Assembly: GCA_017591395.1 (NCBI GenBank) | Contig: WEDG01000431.1 | Location: 1 to 64,000 of the forward strand | Direction of reading: 5' to 3' | Source: Schistocephalus solidus | Taxonomy: Eukaryota; Platyhelminthes; Cestoda; Diphyllobothriidea; Diphyllobothriidae | Length of the DNA stretch: 64,000 bases | Part shown: in pieces, positions 1 to 12,000 of the stretch | Layout of the letters: the number at the start of each line of letters is the position of its first letter | How positions within the stretch are numbered: position 1 is the first letter of the stretch | Position numbers and translations under genes: made by a program | The notes under the pieces: model-generated | The model's input: the letters and a program-made list of their open reading frames with translations, nothing else | Told to the model about the DNA's origin: nothing | Database searches by the model: none

Positions 1-13
1 TCTAAAATTTATC

Positions 14-840
14 TTGAACAGTAGCCAGGAATCCAGTCTCGTTCTGTCTAGGCGCTTTCAGTTAAAAAACTCAAACCCTGGAGTTTTTTTCAACAGGAAT
101 TCTTACCTGCGGAGCGGAACACCCTCAACTTGTCATCGAACTAAGACGGTGGCTCAGCGAGGGGGAAACAAATTTGGTTATTTACAAAAACCAAGTGATC
201 CATCGTCCATTGTTCTCTCCCTGGAGAGGTCCGTTTTGGATTACCACGCAGTTGACACAGTAAACAGGGGCTCGCGTCCGAATGTTAGCATTTTCATAGC
301 AAACCGAAAACTAACATTCCTGTACACCAATGCACAGAGTATATTATCTAAGCTCGACGAGCTTAAGATTCATGTCTGCAATCTATCTCCAGATATAATT
401 TCCGTAACAGAAAATTGGTTGTCCCAACACGTGGACGGCCGGGAGGATACTATGGCTGGCTACCAACTTTATAGAAAAGACAGGAAATAACTTCAAGGAG
501 GCGGCGTACTCACATACGAGAAAAGCAAACTTCCAGTTTTAGACAAAACTTATAGATTTACGTCTACTTCCGAGGCAATTTGGCTATCCATGAAAATGCC
601 AGGTACATCAAGTCAAGATGTCCTGACAGTCTACCGCCCACCGAGAAGAGACCCCGTAGCCGATGCTTACCTGCTAGTGGAGCTTGAAAAGATCGCTACA
701 CTGTTGGATATCCTGATCATGGGTGAATTCAATGCGCCTCACATCGACTGGAACTCGACCACACGCTTCAGTGTTTGGCCTACCCATTCTGAAGTGTTGA
801 TACACCCTGCCGGATATAACGTAGTACGCAATACCTGCTG
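14..840 (+). pseudogene. CR1-like LINE endonuclease fragment
   Basis: An APE-type endonuclease cleaves target DNA to prime reverse transcription in non-LTR retrotransposons. One reading frame runs from 14 to 840 with a single in-frame TAA at 488-490. Motifs in order are YTNAQSI (about residue 104), SVTENWLS (about 130, the catalytic-Glu region), TVYRPP (about 204) and GEFNAPHIDW (about 236). The last is normally GDFN, so the catalytic Asp has become Glu. The frame ends at 841 before the distal His motif and the RT. Order and wording fit the CR1/Jockey group; the clade is inferred. The first ~100 residues are not recognised. Other CR1-like pieces lie just downstream in scrambled order and orientation. 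It is clearly non-functional. Confidence 0.8.
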
Positions 841-1132
841 AAAGCAACATTTCTGCAAAAGTCATGATTACTAAATTTGTTTTATAACCAAAGTTTTTGA
901 GTTCGAACAGTTTGTTGAACTGACTTTGCACATTTGCGAAGAGCCATTTTAGTAACTAAGTCTTTGAGGACGCCTAGGCTTTAATCTGATAAATTTTGCT
1001 CAAAGAAATTACTTCATGATATAGACTATTTCGCTGTATTTAATTTTCAACACTGTCTCATCTCTCTTCGTCCTAATCCTTAATTTCACCATCAGTTCAC
1101 TTCTTTTCTGTCTTTCTCGTGGGTCACGGTTC

Positions 1133-1750
1133 AGCTAGAAAAAAATCAATTGTACGAATTCCGTAAGACCATCCTTATTTCTACCAGAAGCGCTGTCTAC
1201 GCAAATAATTAAGCAGTGAAGACCTCGAGGACCCTAGCATGGAAATTATGGGAGAGTGTAAGACCTCAAACGAAAATAACAAACAAATAACTGTTACTAA
1301 AATATAGCTAGTAGTATCATAAGTACCTTATTTGCTGACGTCACTCTTGCAGCTTTCAGTTCGTGTTGTAGCTCGTACCATTATACCGATCTAACTTTCG
1401 CTTCAAAACCTTCAAGGAGTCCGACATAACAACATCCAAAGGAAGACAATTCCAAGCTTCGACTACTTTTTTGGACTTGAAGTACTTCCGAATGTCTAGC
1501 AATGCTCCAGTCACACATAATTTTAGAAGATGGTCTCTCAAGTTCGTTGTTGTTACTAGCTTGAAGAAATAACCTGGGACGAGACAACAGTCCTGGACGC
1601 TTAGTAAGCGGGATGATAGTATCAGGACCCCCGAAGCTGTGTATAACGCAAGGGAAAGAGATTGAGATTCGACAGCCGTGTTTCATAAGGCTGTGAGCCA
1701 TGTCCAAGTACAAATTTGGTTGCTCGCCTTTGGACCTTTTCGAGGATGTT
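1133..1750 (-). pseudogene. CR1-like LINE ORF2 C-terminus, copy 1
   Basis: On the minus strand the end of a CR1-like polyprotein is readable in two frames. About 1560-1750 gives the segment with [27 protein letters not shown] and ASNNNE. After a frameshift near 1550, 1356-1541 gives LRDHLLKLCV, LLDIRKYFKSKKVVEAWN and KRKLDRYNGT. This is the usual C-terminal signature of CR1-type ORF2 (local Leu-Lys block, then LDIRK...W..LP...., then a K..LD.Y end). 1133-1355 would be 3' UTR. The copy is the left arm of a large inverted repeat with the plus-strand copy at 2018-2629. There is no RT catalytic core here. Confidence 0.75.
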
Positions 1751-2017
1751 GATGTCCTTCGCCACCCAGAGTCTCCAAGCTTAGACAGTGGACTCAAACT
1801 CTGACCGCACGAATGTTACAAAGACTTTAGCGAAGCAGTCGGTATAAGGGGAAACAAGAAGGTGCGCAAGAAAATTGGAAAAAACATGTAAATAACAATA
1901 TGACATATCAGCAAATTTTAACGATACATTTGCATTAAAAAAAGGAAAAATGTTCTCATTGTTCTTATTAAAAATTCGGTTGCTGCCCTTCCGACCATCT
2001 GGGCTTGGACCGGTGCC

Positions 2018-2629
2018 ATCCTCGAAAAGGTCCAAGGCGAGCAACCAAATTTGCTGGACATGGCTCACAGCCTTATGAGACGCGGTCTGTCAGAATCTCA
2101 AGTCTACTTTTCCCTTGCGTTATAGACGAAGCTTCGACCACGATACTAGCATCCCGCTTACTAAAGACGTCCAGGACTCGTTATCTCGTCCCAGGTTATT
2201 TCTTCGAGCTAGTAACAACAACGAGACCTTGAGAGACCATCTTCTAAAATTATGTGTGACTGAGCATTTGCTAGACATTCAGGTATTAGCTAGCTCAAAC
2301 AGTAGTCGAGAGCTTGGAATTGTCTTCCTTTTGGATGTGTTATGTCCGGACTCCTGTGAGAGGTTTTGAAGCGAGAGAGATTAGATCGGTATAATGGTTA
2401 CGAGGCTACAACCGAGGCTTGAAAGCTGACGTCAGCAGTACTTGTGATACTACTCGCTATATTTTAAGTAACATGTTTATTTGTATGTGTGGCTCGTTTG
2501 AGGTCTTACACTCTCCCATAATTTCCATGCTAGGAGTCCTCAGGAGTCTTCACTGCTTGAGTATTTGAGCAGCGCTGGTAGAAATATGATTACGGAATTC
2601 GTACAGGTGATTGATTTTTTTTTCTAGCT
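2018..2629 (+). pseudogene. CR1-like LINE ORF2 C-terminus, copy 2
   Basis: This is the same segment as the minus-strand copy at 1133-1750, now on the plus strand. Readable blocks are [48 protein letters not shown] and LLDIQ. After that the frame is broken by an inserted stretch near 2280-2310 and ends without the K..LD.Y tail. The 3' flank (about 2395-2629) also matches the other arm, including AGTGTAAGACCTC read in reverse, so both copies contain the same 3' UTR. Both copies have separate frameshifts. Confidence 0.72.
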
Positions 2630-2639
2630 GGACGGTGCT

Positions 2640-2940
2640 ATCTCTAACTCGGCACGTGTGCGGAGTGGTGTTATTCAGGGTAGTGTGCTATGCCCGCTTT
2701 TATTTTGTATTTTTGTCAATTATGTGCCAGGTTTATTTCGGAATGGTAGGCCCTATATGTATATCAACGATTTAAATGTTGTCTATTGATACAAGCCAGC
2801 TGATCGCGACACCATGCTCGATCTATGAAAAATGATCTTGAGGCCTTTGCCCAGTGGTGGTGCACATGGCGCCTTTCCCTTTCTTGGCACAAATGTTCCG
2901 GTATGGTTGTTGGTGACGACCATCAAACTCGCTAACTAAC
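2640..2940 (+). pseudogene. CR1-like reverse transcriptase fragment
   Basis: In one plus frame the sequence reads RSGVIQGSVLCPLLFCIFVN, matching the conserved G-x-x-QGS-x-L-x-P-x-LF block of non-LTR RTs. Next comes YMYINDLNVVY at about 2755-2787, in the place of the catalytic YADD box. The YADD residues are lost and two in-frame TGA codons follow (near 2788 and 2827). After a shift, LEAFAQWW and LSLSWHKCSGM, the usual post-catalytic segment, can still be read to about 2925. It probably belongs to the same CR1-like family as the neighbours but follows rather than precedes the C-terminal piece, so the element is rearranged. Confidence 0.75.
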
Positions 2941-3150
2941 CTCTCCGGTCTTCTTTGACTCTGTCTTGACACCGTGCTCAGGTGGGGGAGGAGGAGAGGG
3001 TGCGGTAGCTGCAGCGCAAGGCTAAAATAACTTAAAACTAATTCACGCGCAAGTCACCGTCCCTGCACCACCTGGTGTGGAGCATACGGTGGAACTCATC
3101 GAAATCGACGGTCGAACTGCCGAAAAAAAAACGACGGTCGAACAGTCGTA
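2941..3150 (-). repeat. RptA copy (module 1), minus
   Basis: This matches module 1 of the dispersed repeat called RptA here. Landmarks are CTCCGGTCTTCTTTGACTC, GGTGGGGGAGGAGGAGAG, CGCGCAAGTCACCGTCCC, and the complement of the CCACCGTATGCTCCAC start near 3085. Only module 1 is present. It abuts the decayed CR1-like RT fragment. Confidence 0.8.
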
Positions 3151-5145
3151 TGTATGCTTGCATCTAAAATTCACAGGAGTATGAAGCCGCGAAATTTCGA
3201 AGCACGATCTAGCGATGGATTACTGCACGTTTGATTTTCCGACATTGGTTTACATCCAGGGTTTTCTATAAAACTACTTCAGAGGTCCAAGAATGTAGAT
3301 TGCATTGGCAGAACCTTTCCTTAGGGCTTTTTAGTTGACATCCGACTTGGTATTGCACTAATAAAACAAAAAGGATGCTTTCAGATGATATTTACGAAAA
3401 ACGACAATTCGAAGCGCCCAATTCAATCAGCTACTAGGATGTGCAATAACGGAAAGAGGGGCAATAAAACGTAAATCTCCGACTTGTCCTATGGGAAATA
3501 AACGGGCATGCTTTAATAGGCTTTTAAGTACCATTAAAGAGTCAGGTTTATGTCATTGACTAGTTGTTGGCAGGATTCTGGGGTTAACTCTCCAAATTGA
3601 AGCTGCTTCCAAGTCGCTCAGTACCTTAGATATTCGAGCGCAAATGACAACAGTATAAGGTCGTTTTAGATCAGTGGAAGTTTGACCAGTGTCACCAAAT
3701 TTAGCCCTTTTGCTATGGATTGCATTACTTAGGCGATCGAAATTCTCTATGACAAAATTAGTTCATATACGCTTCCCTTTCATTCAGGGAGGGTAAATAT
3801 GGAGATACATAGGGATTTTAAGGGCCCGCTAGATCCTGGTTCTGTTATTTTTTTATAAATGTGGTTATTTTGCTCTAGTCTGGTCGACAGTGGAGGGATC
3901 CAAAACCCAGTGGTAGACAGTTTGATCATGGTTGGCGCCAAAATTCTTTATCTGAATTCAAATTTAACCCATTAGAGACTATCCTTTTTTTTAAAAAAAC
4001 ACGCATGAATGCCACATGCGTGTTTTTAATTTATAATTGCTACTTTGAATTAGGAATATGCGATAACCACTAAAATAATCACACGTTGACTTCAGGTAGC
4101 AAATGAGAGCTCCACGAAATTTATTTATGCTATGTTCAGAATTTTACTTTTTTTAAGGTTGAAAGTTCTCTCTTAAGGAATTTGTATCCATATACTTTGT
4201 CCCTGGCGGTGGATGTTCAATTTGTTCCAAAAGCCCAGTTTAACAAGCTTTCGATTTCAGATAAGGTAGACTTATAAAGCATGTAATTTATTGGCCATGT
4301 CCCACCTAGTTTTGCTTAGAATGAGCTGCTCGTCAGTTCAGACGGGATATACACCTGTGGAATAGTAACGACTTAAAGCCGGTTGAAACCTTATTTCCCT
4401 TTGGAATATAAGCACACATTATTTTCCCTGCTTATCATTACTGCTATTCTAGTGTTCACTTCTCCTTTCTCGTGGCACCCACATATTCGTCTTCAGTTAA
4501 TTTCAGCATCCTGGGGACGCTAGAAAGTATGCAGTTGGTAAAAAGTACGCATCCCTCCATAAAACCTCAACCCTCTCTTTAAAATCTCTGCTAATATCCA
4601 TCGGTTTTGCCCTTTCTCAAAAATTAGTTTTCTTGAACATCCATTTGCCATTACAGCATTAACCATAAATGGACTAGGCTAGAAGTGTTTTGGCCGGCAG
4701 CCTTTCGAGGCGGTTTTCTGAAATCTACTCCGACTCAGAACGCAAGGGCTTCCGTGCTCTTTGTGAGAATATTTTTGGAAGTGGATAGATGCGGGCTCGG
4801 TTTACGCCTAACAAAGTTTACAAGGTGACGCTGGACGACACGCCATCTAATGAAACTTTGAGGACCCGTCGTAACGAACTGCATCTTGCGTAAAACGTGC
4901 ATGGAATGTGTCCGCTAGTCTTGGACTCGACGCATCACACACAGTTGGGGACACACACAGGAGGGGATGATGAGAAGCCACCCAAGCATAAGAACCACCT
5001 TAATGTTTCTTATGAATTTAATTGCCTCGGAAATTAAACAAAACAGGGTGGAAACCGGAGTTCATATACCGTAAAATATACCACGGACTCTGGGGGACAC
5101 ACTGATGAGCCGAACTCCTCGCAGCAGCGTCAGGAGTGCACAAGA
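3151..5145. other. Spacer, no gene recognised
   Basis: The stretch is AT-rich, with no long open frame, RNA gene or known repeat that I can identify. One perfect 13-bp hairpin (3995-4027) is listed separately. About 4,730-5,100 is slightly more GC-rich but gives no recognisable protein in six frames. Confidence 0.5.
3995..4027. repeat. 13-bp hairpin
   Basis: AAAAACACGCATG (3995-4007) and CATGCGTGTTTTT (4015-4027) are perfect complements around a 7-nt loop. It may be the remnant of a small inverted-repeat element. No associated gene is seen. Confidence 0.7.
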
Positions 5146-5343
5146 TGGGGTTGGTGTGTGTGGGGGTTGTGTTTGTTGGTTGGTGGTGGTGGTTTGGTTT
5201 TTTTTTGGTTTTGGTTGGTTTTTTTTTTTTGGGTTGGGGGTTTGTTGGTGGGTGTGGTGGGTTTTTGTGGTGTTTTGTGTTTTTTTGTGTGTTTTTTTTT
5301 TTTTTTTGTTGGTTGGTTTGGTGGGTGGGTTTGGGGTTGTGGG
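5146..5343 (+). repeat. 198-nt pure G/T strand
   Basis: Every base from 5146 to 5343 on the plus strand is G or T. The tract mixes GTGTG runs, GGTGGTGGT, GTTGGTTGG, long T runs (10 to 16) and G runs of 3-5. It is not a simple repeat of one unit. The G runs could in principle form quadruplexes. The hydrophobic open frames across it are composition artefacts. Confidence 0.9.
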
Positions 5344-6763
5344 CAGCTCCATTTTAGCCATGGCCCATTTCTGTAAAACGACCTCCCAAACCAAAGTCTC
5401 TGTGGGAAGGTCCTGAATCAACCAATTAGGTTATTCAATTATTTTCCATGCCGGATCAATATTTTCCCAATGAGGAGACTTGGTTGATTTCGTTCTGCTG
5501 ATTCAGCACCTCAAATTATCTTCAGTAGCCCCTACTTTACTCAAGCGAAAGTGACGCAGCATAATGCAAATTCTACTGTCTCATGCAGTATATGAGTAAC
5601 TGTCTATGGCTCAAAGACCTTTGCAGGTACCTATCCAAGAGAGCGCTTTTACGAACAGTCACTTCTCTCTCAACGTCTCTATCGGTAGAAACCTGTGGCC
5701 CAAGATAGTCCGTGAACGGCATCACCATGATATTTTTCTCCCGATTCGAGGAAGCCTCATTGGCGTTCACTGTAATCTAGTTGTCAAAGCCGTGTGCGTG
5801 TGTATTTGCGTGTGCCTGCACCTTTATCGGGGGAATAGAAGGGAAATAATTATTTCCAGCCTGAGAAATTAATCAGCTCTACCTGCATATACCTTCACGC
5901 GAGGCTCTGGTAATCAAATGATTAATTATGCATCTGCATGCGGCGAAAATCTTGACTGCAGGTAGGTAGGGATGAGTAGATGGTCAAATTAGTGCAGTGT
6001 CATGCAGGGCTGGCCTTTCAAACATTCGCTCAAAATGGCAGAAAATAAATTGCTCTTTCCCCTCTCTTGCCCCTCCCTTCCTCCTTCTCCTCTCGTAGTC
6101 ACGTGACACCCTCCAGAGGTTACATTTCGTTCCATACATTCGAGTACTTCTGAAGAAGGGTTCTGCGCTGGGTCTGTTAAACAGAGCTAACGTTTCTCAT
6201 CGGATATCTGATGAAACTGAGGTGCTATTGCCGGCTGAGTGACTCTGCGAAATTTTGGTGATTAATGCATACGGGGAACATGGTAACTTGGGCCTAGAAG
6301 AATTCAAGGAATGATACGTCCGCTTAGAACTGTAGACAATTAATGGATTTTACCATTCTTTAGTTCAAAAAATGACCTGAAAAGTCTTTTTTCGACTTTG
6401 CACATATTAAGATGCAGAAGTCCGGGCTATGGTAGCAGCAAAAGACAAAGTGAAGAATATCGTTGGTAAAATTTCATTTTACAGGAGAATGTTTCTGTCA
6501 TGAAAACTTATCGATTTCCAGATCCAATGGATAAAAGTACAAATTTCATGAGTATATCCAAGACTAAAGATGTAACTTAAATGTACCAAGCCCAGTAAAT
6601 CGTCTGCTTTATATTAAAACGGAATAAAAGAAAGAGAGACTTTTCCTTCCCATTTCTGTATCGAAACTATTTTTGCGTCCTTTACCGACTTAAAAATGTA
6701 ATTGCTGATGGATAGGGATAAAAAACAGTCCATCGTTGGAATGTGCTCCCACTTAATCTGAGA
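5344..6763. other. Spacer, no gene recognised
   Basis: Nothing recognisable is visible in any frame. Two overlapping antisense open frames at about 5573-5872 have no domain I know and are probably chance. Confidence 0.45.
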
Positions 6764-7560
6764 TAGGTCCAAAAAGTTTCTGTTATGTCACCAAAATTAA
6801 TGGGTCATCAATTTTAAAATTCTTAGAGGAAAACTTGTTAGTTTTTTTACAAATACGAGGAAAAGTTATTTCATCAAAGTATGCACCCATATTGTCAATA
6901 AACCTTTGACATGTCACTGGTAGTTTCTTTACTCTGGTAGTGTAAAAGCCTGGTAATGGAGAGACAATGAAATCTTCGAAGGCGTGTTTACAGAATTATC
7001 GGAATTGAATTTTTTTTCTTAGGAAAAAACTTATCCAAGTTCCGGAAGATGTCGTATTCAGTGAGAGGAAGATCACGGTGAGTATGTGATGATGAAGAAC
7101 TTTCAACTCCGACTCCTGAACTTTTGCCAAGGACATTTGTTTAGTGTGCAGTAGAATAGGTGTCGAACGGTTCACCAACCTAGGCTGTTTTCTTTCAGTT
7201 TCCGGATCATTTGGTCGAGATAGTTGTACTTCGGCCATGATCGATGGGCTGGGCTTCATCAAAGCATATAATGCACCAGACCACCAAACACTCACAATCA
7301 GCTTATTGTGATGAGATTGAACTTTGCACTATGTTTTGATGTTTTGGCCTTGTCCACGCCCCAGGCTGAAAGTTTAAGATTATCATATTGAGTCCACTTC
7401 TCGTGATACATTAAAATTTGATTCAAAAAGGGAGCATCTTTGTGACGTGAACGCTTTTGTTTCTACTTTCATTCAGTTTATCTGGAGCGCACATATTTAA
7501 CACGATCACTTTCCCGACTTTAGCTAGGTGAGTTAATATTGTTTGCTGAATAACACTAAA
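6764..7560 (-). pseudogene. Mariner transposase relic with one TIR
   Basis: Mariner transposases are DDD enzymes that cut and paste DNA at TA sites. Read on the minus strand from 7560 downward, degraded blocks follow family order: LAKVGKVIVL and APDKLNES (DNA-binding/linker region), EKWTQYDN (the catalytic DEKW..YDN block, first Asp lost to frameshift), SVWWSG, LVNRSTPILLH, KVQESELKVLHH, then near the C-terminus FEDFIVS, GFYTTRVKKLP and RFIDNMGAYFDE. Beyond that a TIR-like end reads GGTCCAAAAAGTTTCTGT at 6765-6782. There are several stops and frameshifts, the catalytic PYSPDLAP block is scrambled, and the N-terminus and second TIR are missing. It is a dead, 5'-truncated copy. Confidence 0.85.
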
Positions 7561-10500
7561 AATCAACGATAATTCATGTGTACTTTGAGATGGATCTGAC
7601 TAGACAGTGAATCATTTCGTTATTATGCACCTTTGATTCTAGCTGACCACTTGGCTCATTCGTGAGGGCAAGAACGAAAATTTCTCAAACTGTCTGCTTT
7701 CTAGAAATATTAGAGTAAAATGAACCATTTATATTCCAAGCTCTCTGCGATGCTATATTTCTACGTAAAAATTCATATTTTATAATTGCACGAATTTACT
7801 TGTCCAACTTTAAACAAAAATCAAAACAGATGTTTAATATTTGGTTGTGTCAAACGAATTTAAAGAGAAAACATGGGCAAAAGCTTTATAAAAAAACAAA
7901 AGGATGTGAAAATATAAGAGAAGTGTGAAATAAGGAGCTATAAAAGGTGACCATATGTCTGACTACAAATTTCATACTTGACGACCTAATAACTGCGAAA
8001 AGACAAATTACCTCTTCATTTGCTCTTTTTCAATTTTCACCCGGTGTTCATGAGAATGCAAGTAAATCACCCTGACAAACTCAAAGAAATTCTTCAAACC
8101 ATCTGGCGAGCTGTTATGTATTTGAATGCTTTTAGTGATTTTTGGTTTTGAAACCTACGCACGTGACTGATTCTTATGCACTATTCCTCAACTGAGTGTC
8201 TAATGTTATCCAAGGGCTGCTTAATTTTGCCTTTTATGCGGTTGAGCTGTTTCAGCTCTGAACTATTATTGTATGAGATGAAATGCATTTTTTAGGAACG
8301 ACCATGTTTATAGGGCCTTTCATGTGAGTAAAGGTTCTTCACATCTTTTAGGTGTACAAAAGGGCTAATGACATTGATTAACACTAACACCAGATAAAGG
8401 TAAGTCCCATTACTCATCCGATTTCAACTAACTATTCTGAAGAATGACAAAATTTGCCACTGGTTTATTAGGTTTTTTGATCTGAACTTTCAAAAGCTCG
8501 TACCTATTGGAGTGTTAGTTACGTAGTTCCGTTTTTATGCAAAGGCAAATTCAAGAACGTGAGCTATCTCATTAAAAAGTTATGATGGAAATGGAAACGA
8601 TCGATTTTCGGCCAGTGAAATGCTGCACACTTAATTCGTTCATCTAGCCTTTTCTGAAAAATGCCCTTTTTTCATGCAGAATAGGTCAATAAGTAATTTT
8701 ATCAGCTGAAATGTTCAAAAATGTGGGTGAAAAGCTGTTACCTTGTATTCCGGTGGTTGCCTATACTACTTGGACTAAGCGTGCGCATCCGAGCGATTTT
8801 TCCTGTGAGGAGAGAAGTCAAAACTCGAGCTTTCTTCCGAACGGAAATTGCTTTACTTTAAAATTCATTGTTTTTTCCACGTAAATCAGATAACAAGGTG
8901 CAACCAAGCATGCTATTTTTAGAAATTCGAACGTTTTATCGATTTTTAAAATCCAGATTTGTAAACCTTTGTCATTGGATGCCCTAAAATACAGTAATAA
9001 TGTCTACTGGCAATCCTTGTTTTACACTTACCGAACCTGCCGTTTGCGAATAATCAAGACTCTGTACTCCGAAAAATTTATATTAACTCTGAAGTGTGGA
9101 AATATGCTTTTTGTATGATCTATGAGCTGCTATTGCATAATTTAGAAACTGTATTGGCAAACTATTAACAGTTTTCGCAATATCTTAGTATTTATATGCC
9201 CACTCTGCTGTGCATTAAAAATCTTAGAGTGTTACCTAAAGAAAGCAGATATAATGAAAAGGCTTCAATATAAAGCAGAAGGTGAATTCGTTCATTTGCA
9301 GGAGAGACATTAGTACTAAATTTCAGAGAATTTTAAAAAGCGGTCACGTGTCTCAATTTGTGCTTTAACTTGACCTTGGAAACATGCAGAGTACGCAGGC
9401 ATCCATCAGTGAAATAGCTAATCAATGTGCTTTTAGCGAGGTAAATTTTTTGGGTTTTTTAATTGAGCTAAGGTATATTGCTTGCTGACGTTTGTTGTGG
9501 ACGTTCCTTTTTCTCGGCGATGAGTTTTCACGCTTGGGTTAGTCTACAAATATGACTCAAAGAACCATTTGCATTAGAATAGTCAAGAGCACACAACTTT
9601 GGTAAATGCTTTTAAGAAACGCATAGAACAAAACCTACATTTGTGGGGAACTGACAAAATCCATGAAAATTGTGAGCTATTCAGAGCTTTAGCAAGGATT
9701 ATCTCAAATTCATCCTATTTCAACACCAAAATACACAAAAAGAAATTGTATGGAAGGAAAGTTATTTACTATACATCAAATGACATATTTAAAATTTAAC
9801 CTGACAATTTTATTTTAATTTATTGGAGTTGTCAAACTTCCCATTGAAAAATTTAACAGACAATTTATTTTTTATAAAATTTCTTCAGGCCTGTAGAATT
9901 GTATTGCTAGGTAACTAAGTAATATATGTGGGTAAGTATCAAAATCCTGCTTTTGTTAGGGTAGGGGGGAGGGGAAGGACAAACAACATTAAAGTCAGCA
10001 TCAATGGGATAGTGTTCACCGGAAAATTTATTACTCACAGACCTGCCTCTCAATATGTAACCTCATGAAGAATGTTATTCCTGTGAGATCTCTAGCTACG
10101 GAATCAGGTGAAAACCTATCTTTGTCGGTCAGCCGCATCTCAAACAATGGAGAAACTGGAAAAATGCAGTCAGTTCTCGTGAAACAGTGTTGAACTCTAT
10201 ACTCAAACTGTTGCTTTTTTGCAGCGGGTCATACACTTATTCTTGCAGAATATTAAAGTGCAAACTTCATAAAGTACTATTTTACTCTACTCGTGCTGTT
10301 TTATTTACTCAATGCTTTGCCTGGACAGGCGTTCTGTAGATTAAAAACTTCAGTTTACTCAGTTACAGTGCTTTTGGACGTTTAAGATATTTTCCGCAAT
10401 TCAAGAAAGGTTGATATTTCTAGGAAATTTATTATGACTTTTAATATTTTTATGATTTAAACTCCTCTACAAACGTTTTTTTATTATTTCGAGGCTTTGA

Positions 10501-11650
10501 TCGATTCATTGTTGGCAATTTGCGAGTAATTAGCGATCTTTAGTAACTTTCGTTACTTTTTATTAGATACGTCACATACTGCAAATTTGAAAGTAACTAA
10601 ATATTATATTCTATTCCATTTGTTTTCCGCTAGTTGCTATAACTTTCTGTAATTTTTCGACCAAAAATGTATTTGGGGATAGAAAAAGTACTGATCTACC
10701 ACTGATTGAACTACTTCTGGTTTCGTTTTAGGAGCTTAAACGCTACTTGGCAATATTCTGTGTCAGCGGCCAAAAACAGTAATGTCCGGTAGATACGGCA
10801 GACGGGGTAGGATTTCCCGGCAAAATGCTTCCAAATTTCCCTTTATACTTTGGGGCCCTAAAGTTGACATTTTTTAAATAAATCACCTGCTTATATCTTG
10901 CAGCACATTCTGCTTTTTTTTCAACGCTTGACCCAACCCGATTAATTGCTGTTGATATCGCACAGCAGTAACAGTTTCCGATGGCTTCGGCAACTCACAG
11001 TACACCACTCCGTTTTGTCCCACCAGCCATACAGAATAACTTCGCTTTCATTAATATTCTGTTTTGACGTTAATGTTCATAGTTGGCCCGGCATCATTGA
11101 GGGTTTCCAACGTTTGGGAGCATAGTAACATATCCATTTTAGGTCACCAGTCACCATTCAAGGCAAAAATTAGCGTCTTAAAAGCCCTACTGCACATTTT
11201 AAGTGATCTTTTGTTTCTTTTCAATCAATTCATGTAACACGCAAGTTCTTGTTTCATTTCTGGTGCACGCAAACGTTTGCAGATAGTGGTTCCCTGAATT
11301 CATAATACGTATCATCTTTCTTTAGGCCTCTGATAGGGAGCTTGATGAATAAGCGCTTCAAATTCTTCGTCTTTACATTTTTCCAACCCTCATGAGCGCT
11401 CTTTAATTTCAAAATCACGCCAAAATCGCCTATTTTGAAGCGTTCACGCCTGTTCTTGTGTGTTCAGTATAAGCTTCCTCCAGTTAACGATTACTTTTAA
11501 CAGCACATTTTTCTTCCTTTTAGGCACAATATGTTCCATCTACCCTAAAACAACAAACATTAGTATTAACGCATCAACTGGGTGTACTAAACTAAATGTA
11601 AAAATTTTGTTCACGTACTTTATAGTGTATCCCCTACCTAATATAAATTC
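7561..11650. other. AT-rich spacer, no gene recognised
   Basis: About 4 kb of AT-rich sequence. The only notable open frames are 9599-9799 (+, 66 codons, lysine-rich, no known domain) and 11460-11663 (+, 67 codons, hydrophobic start). Neither has coding features I can defend. The region could be intron or intergenic. Confidence 0.5.
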
Positions 11651-11796
11651 AGCCGTCACCTGAGACAGTCACCGTCGCAGGTATAACTGAACACTGTCAG
11701 TACACGTCCTGGCCCAAGGAGCTCTGCTGGGGTCCAAGCATTGCACAAAGGTGCTGCTGGGTCCATCCGCGCACTTCCGATAGGGTGATTTTGTCA

Positions 11797-11975
11797 GATG
11801 AACAATGCAGACAAAAACAAGGGAGACTGGAATGGCCACTTCTGGCTCACTAGCTGTTCTCAGCCAATCATACTCAGCCCCAGGTGGGTCCACATCCGAG
11901 CCTCGAACCCGCAACCTGTTGATCATAGGTTCAACGCTCTAACCATTGAGCCACGGGCTTGTTGCCTTGACGGTT
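11797..11975 (-). repeat. Sine1 copy, tRNA-headed, minus
   Basis: Read on the minus strand, the head (about 11975-11900) has an RNA polymerase III A-box-like TGGCTCAATGGTTAGAGCG and, after ~30 nt, a B-box-like GCGGGTTCGAGGC. The tRNA-unrelated body follows with GGGGCTGAGTATGATTGGC, GTGAGCCAGAAGTGGCC and TTTTGTCTGCATTGTTCATC. The same head and body recur at 38355-38640 and 55478-55626. It is therefore a tRNA-derived SINE, not a tRNA gene: the acceptor stem does not pair cleanly. Confidence 0.75.
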
Positions 11976-12000
11976 TAGCTCAGGAATCTTAACATTCATA

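Larger units (their letters stand above)
1133..2629. repeat. Large inverted repeat of two LINE 3' ends
   Basis: Arms of roughly 610-620 bp (1133-1750 and 2018-2629) are reverse complements with substitutions and small indels, around a ~270-bp centre. Matching landmarks are CTAGAAAAAAATCAATTG at 1135 against its complement near 2607-2625, and TTTTCGAGGATG near 1737-1748 against CATCCTCGAAAAGG at 2018. Read-through transcription would give a long hairpin RNA. Arm divergence means this is an old structure rather than a fresh palindrome or a simple assembly chimera. Confidence 0.75.
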
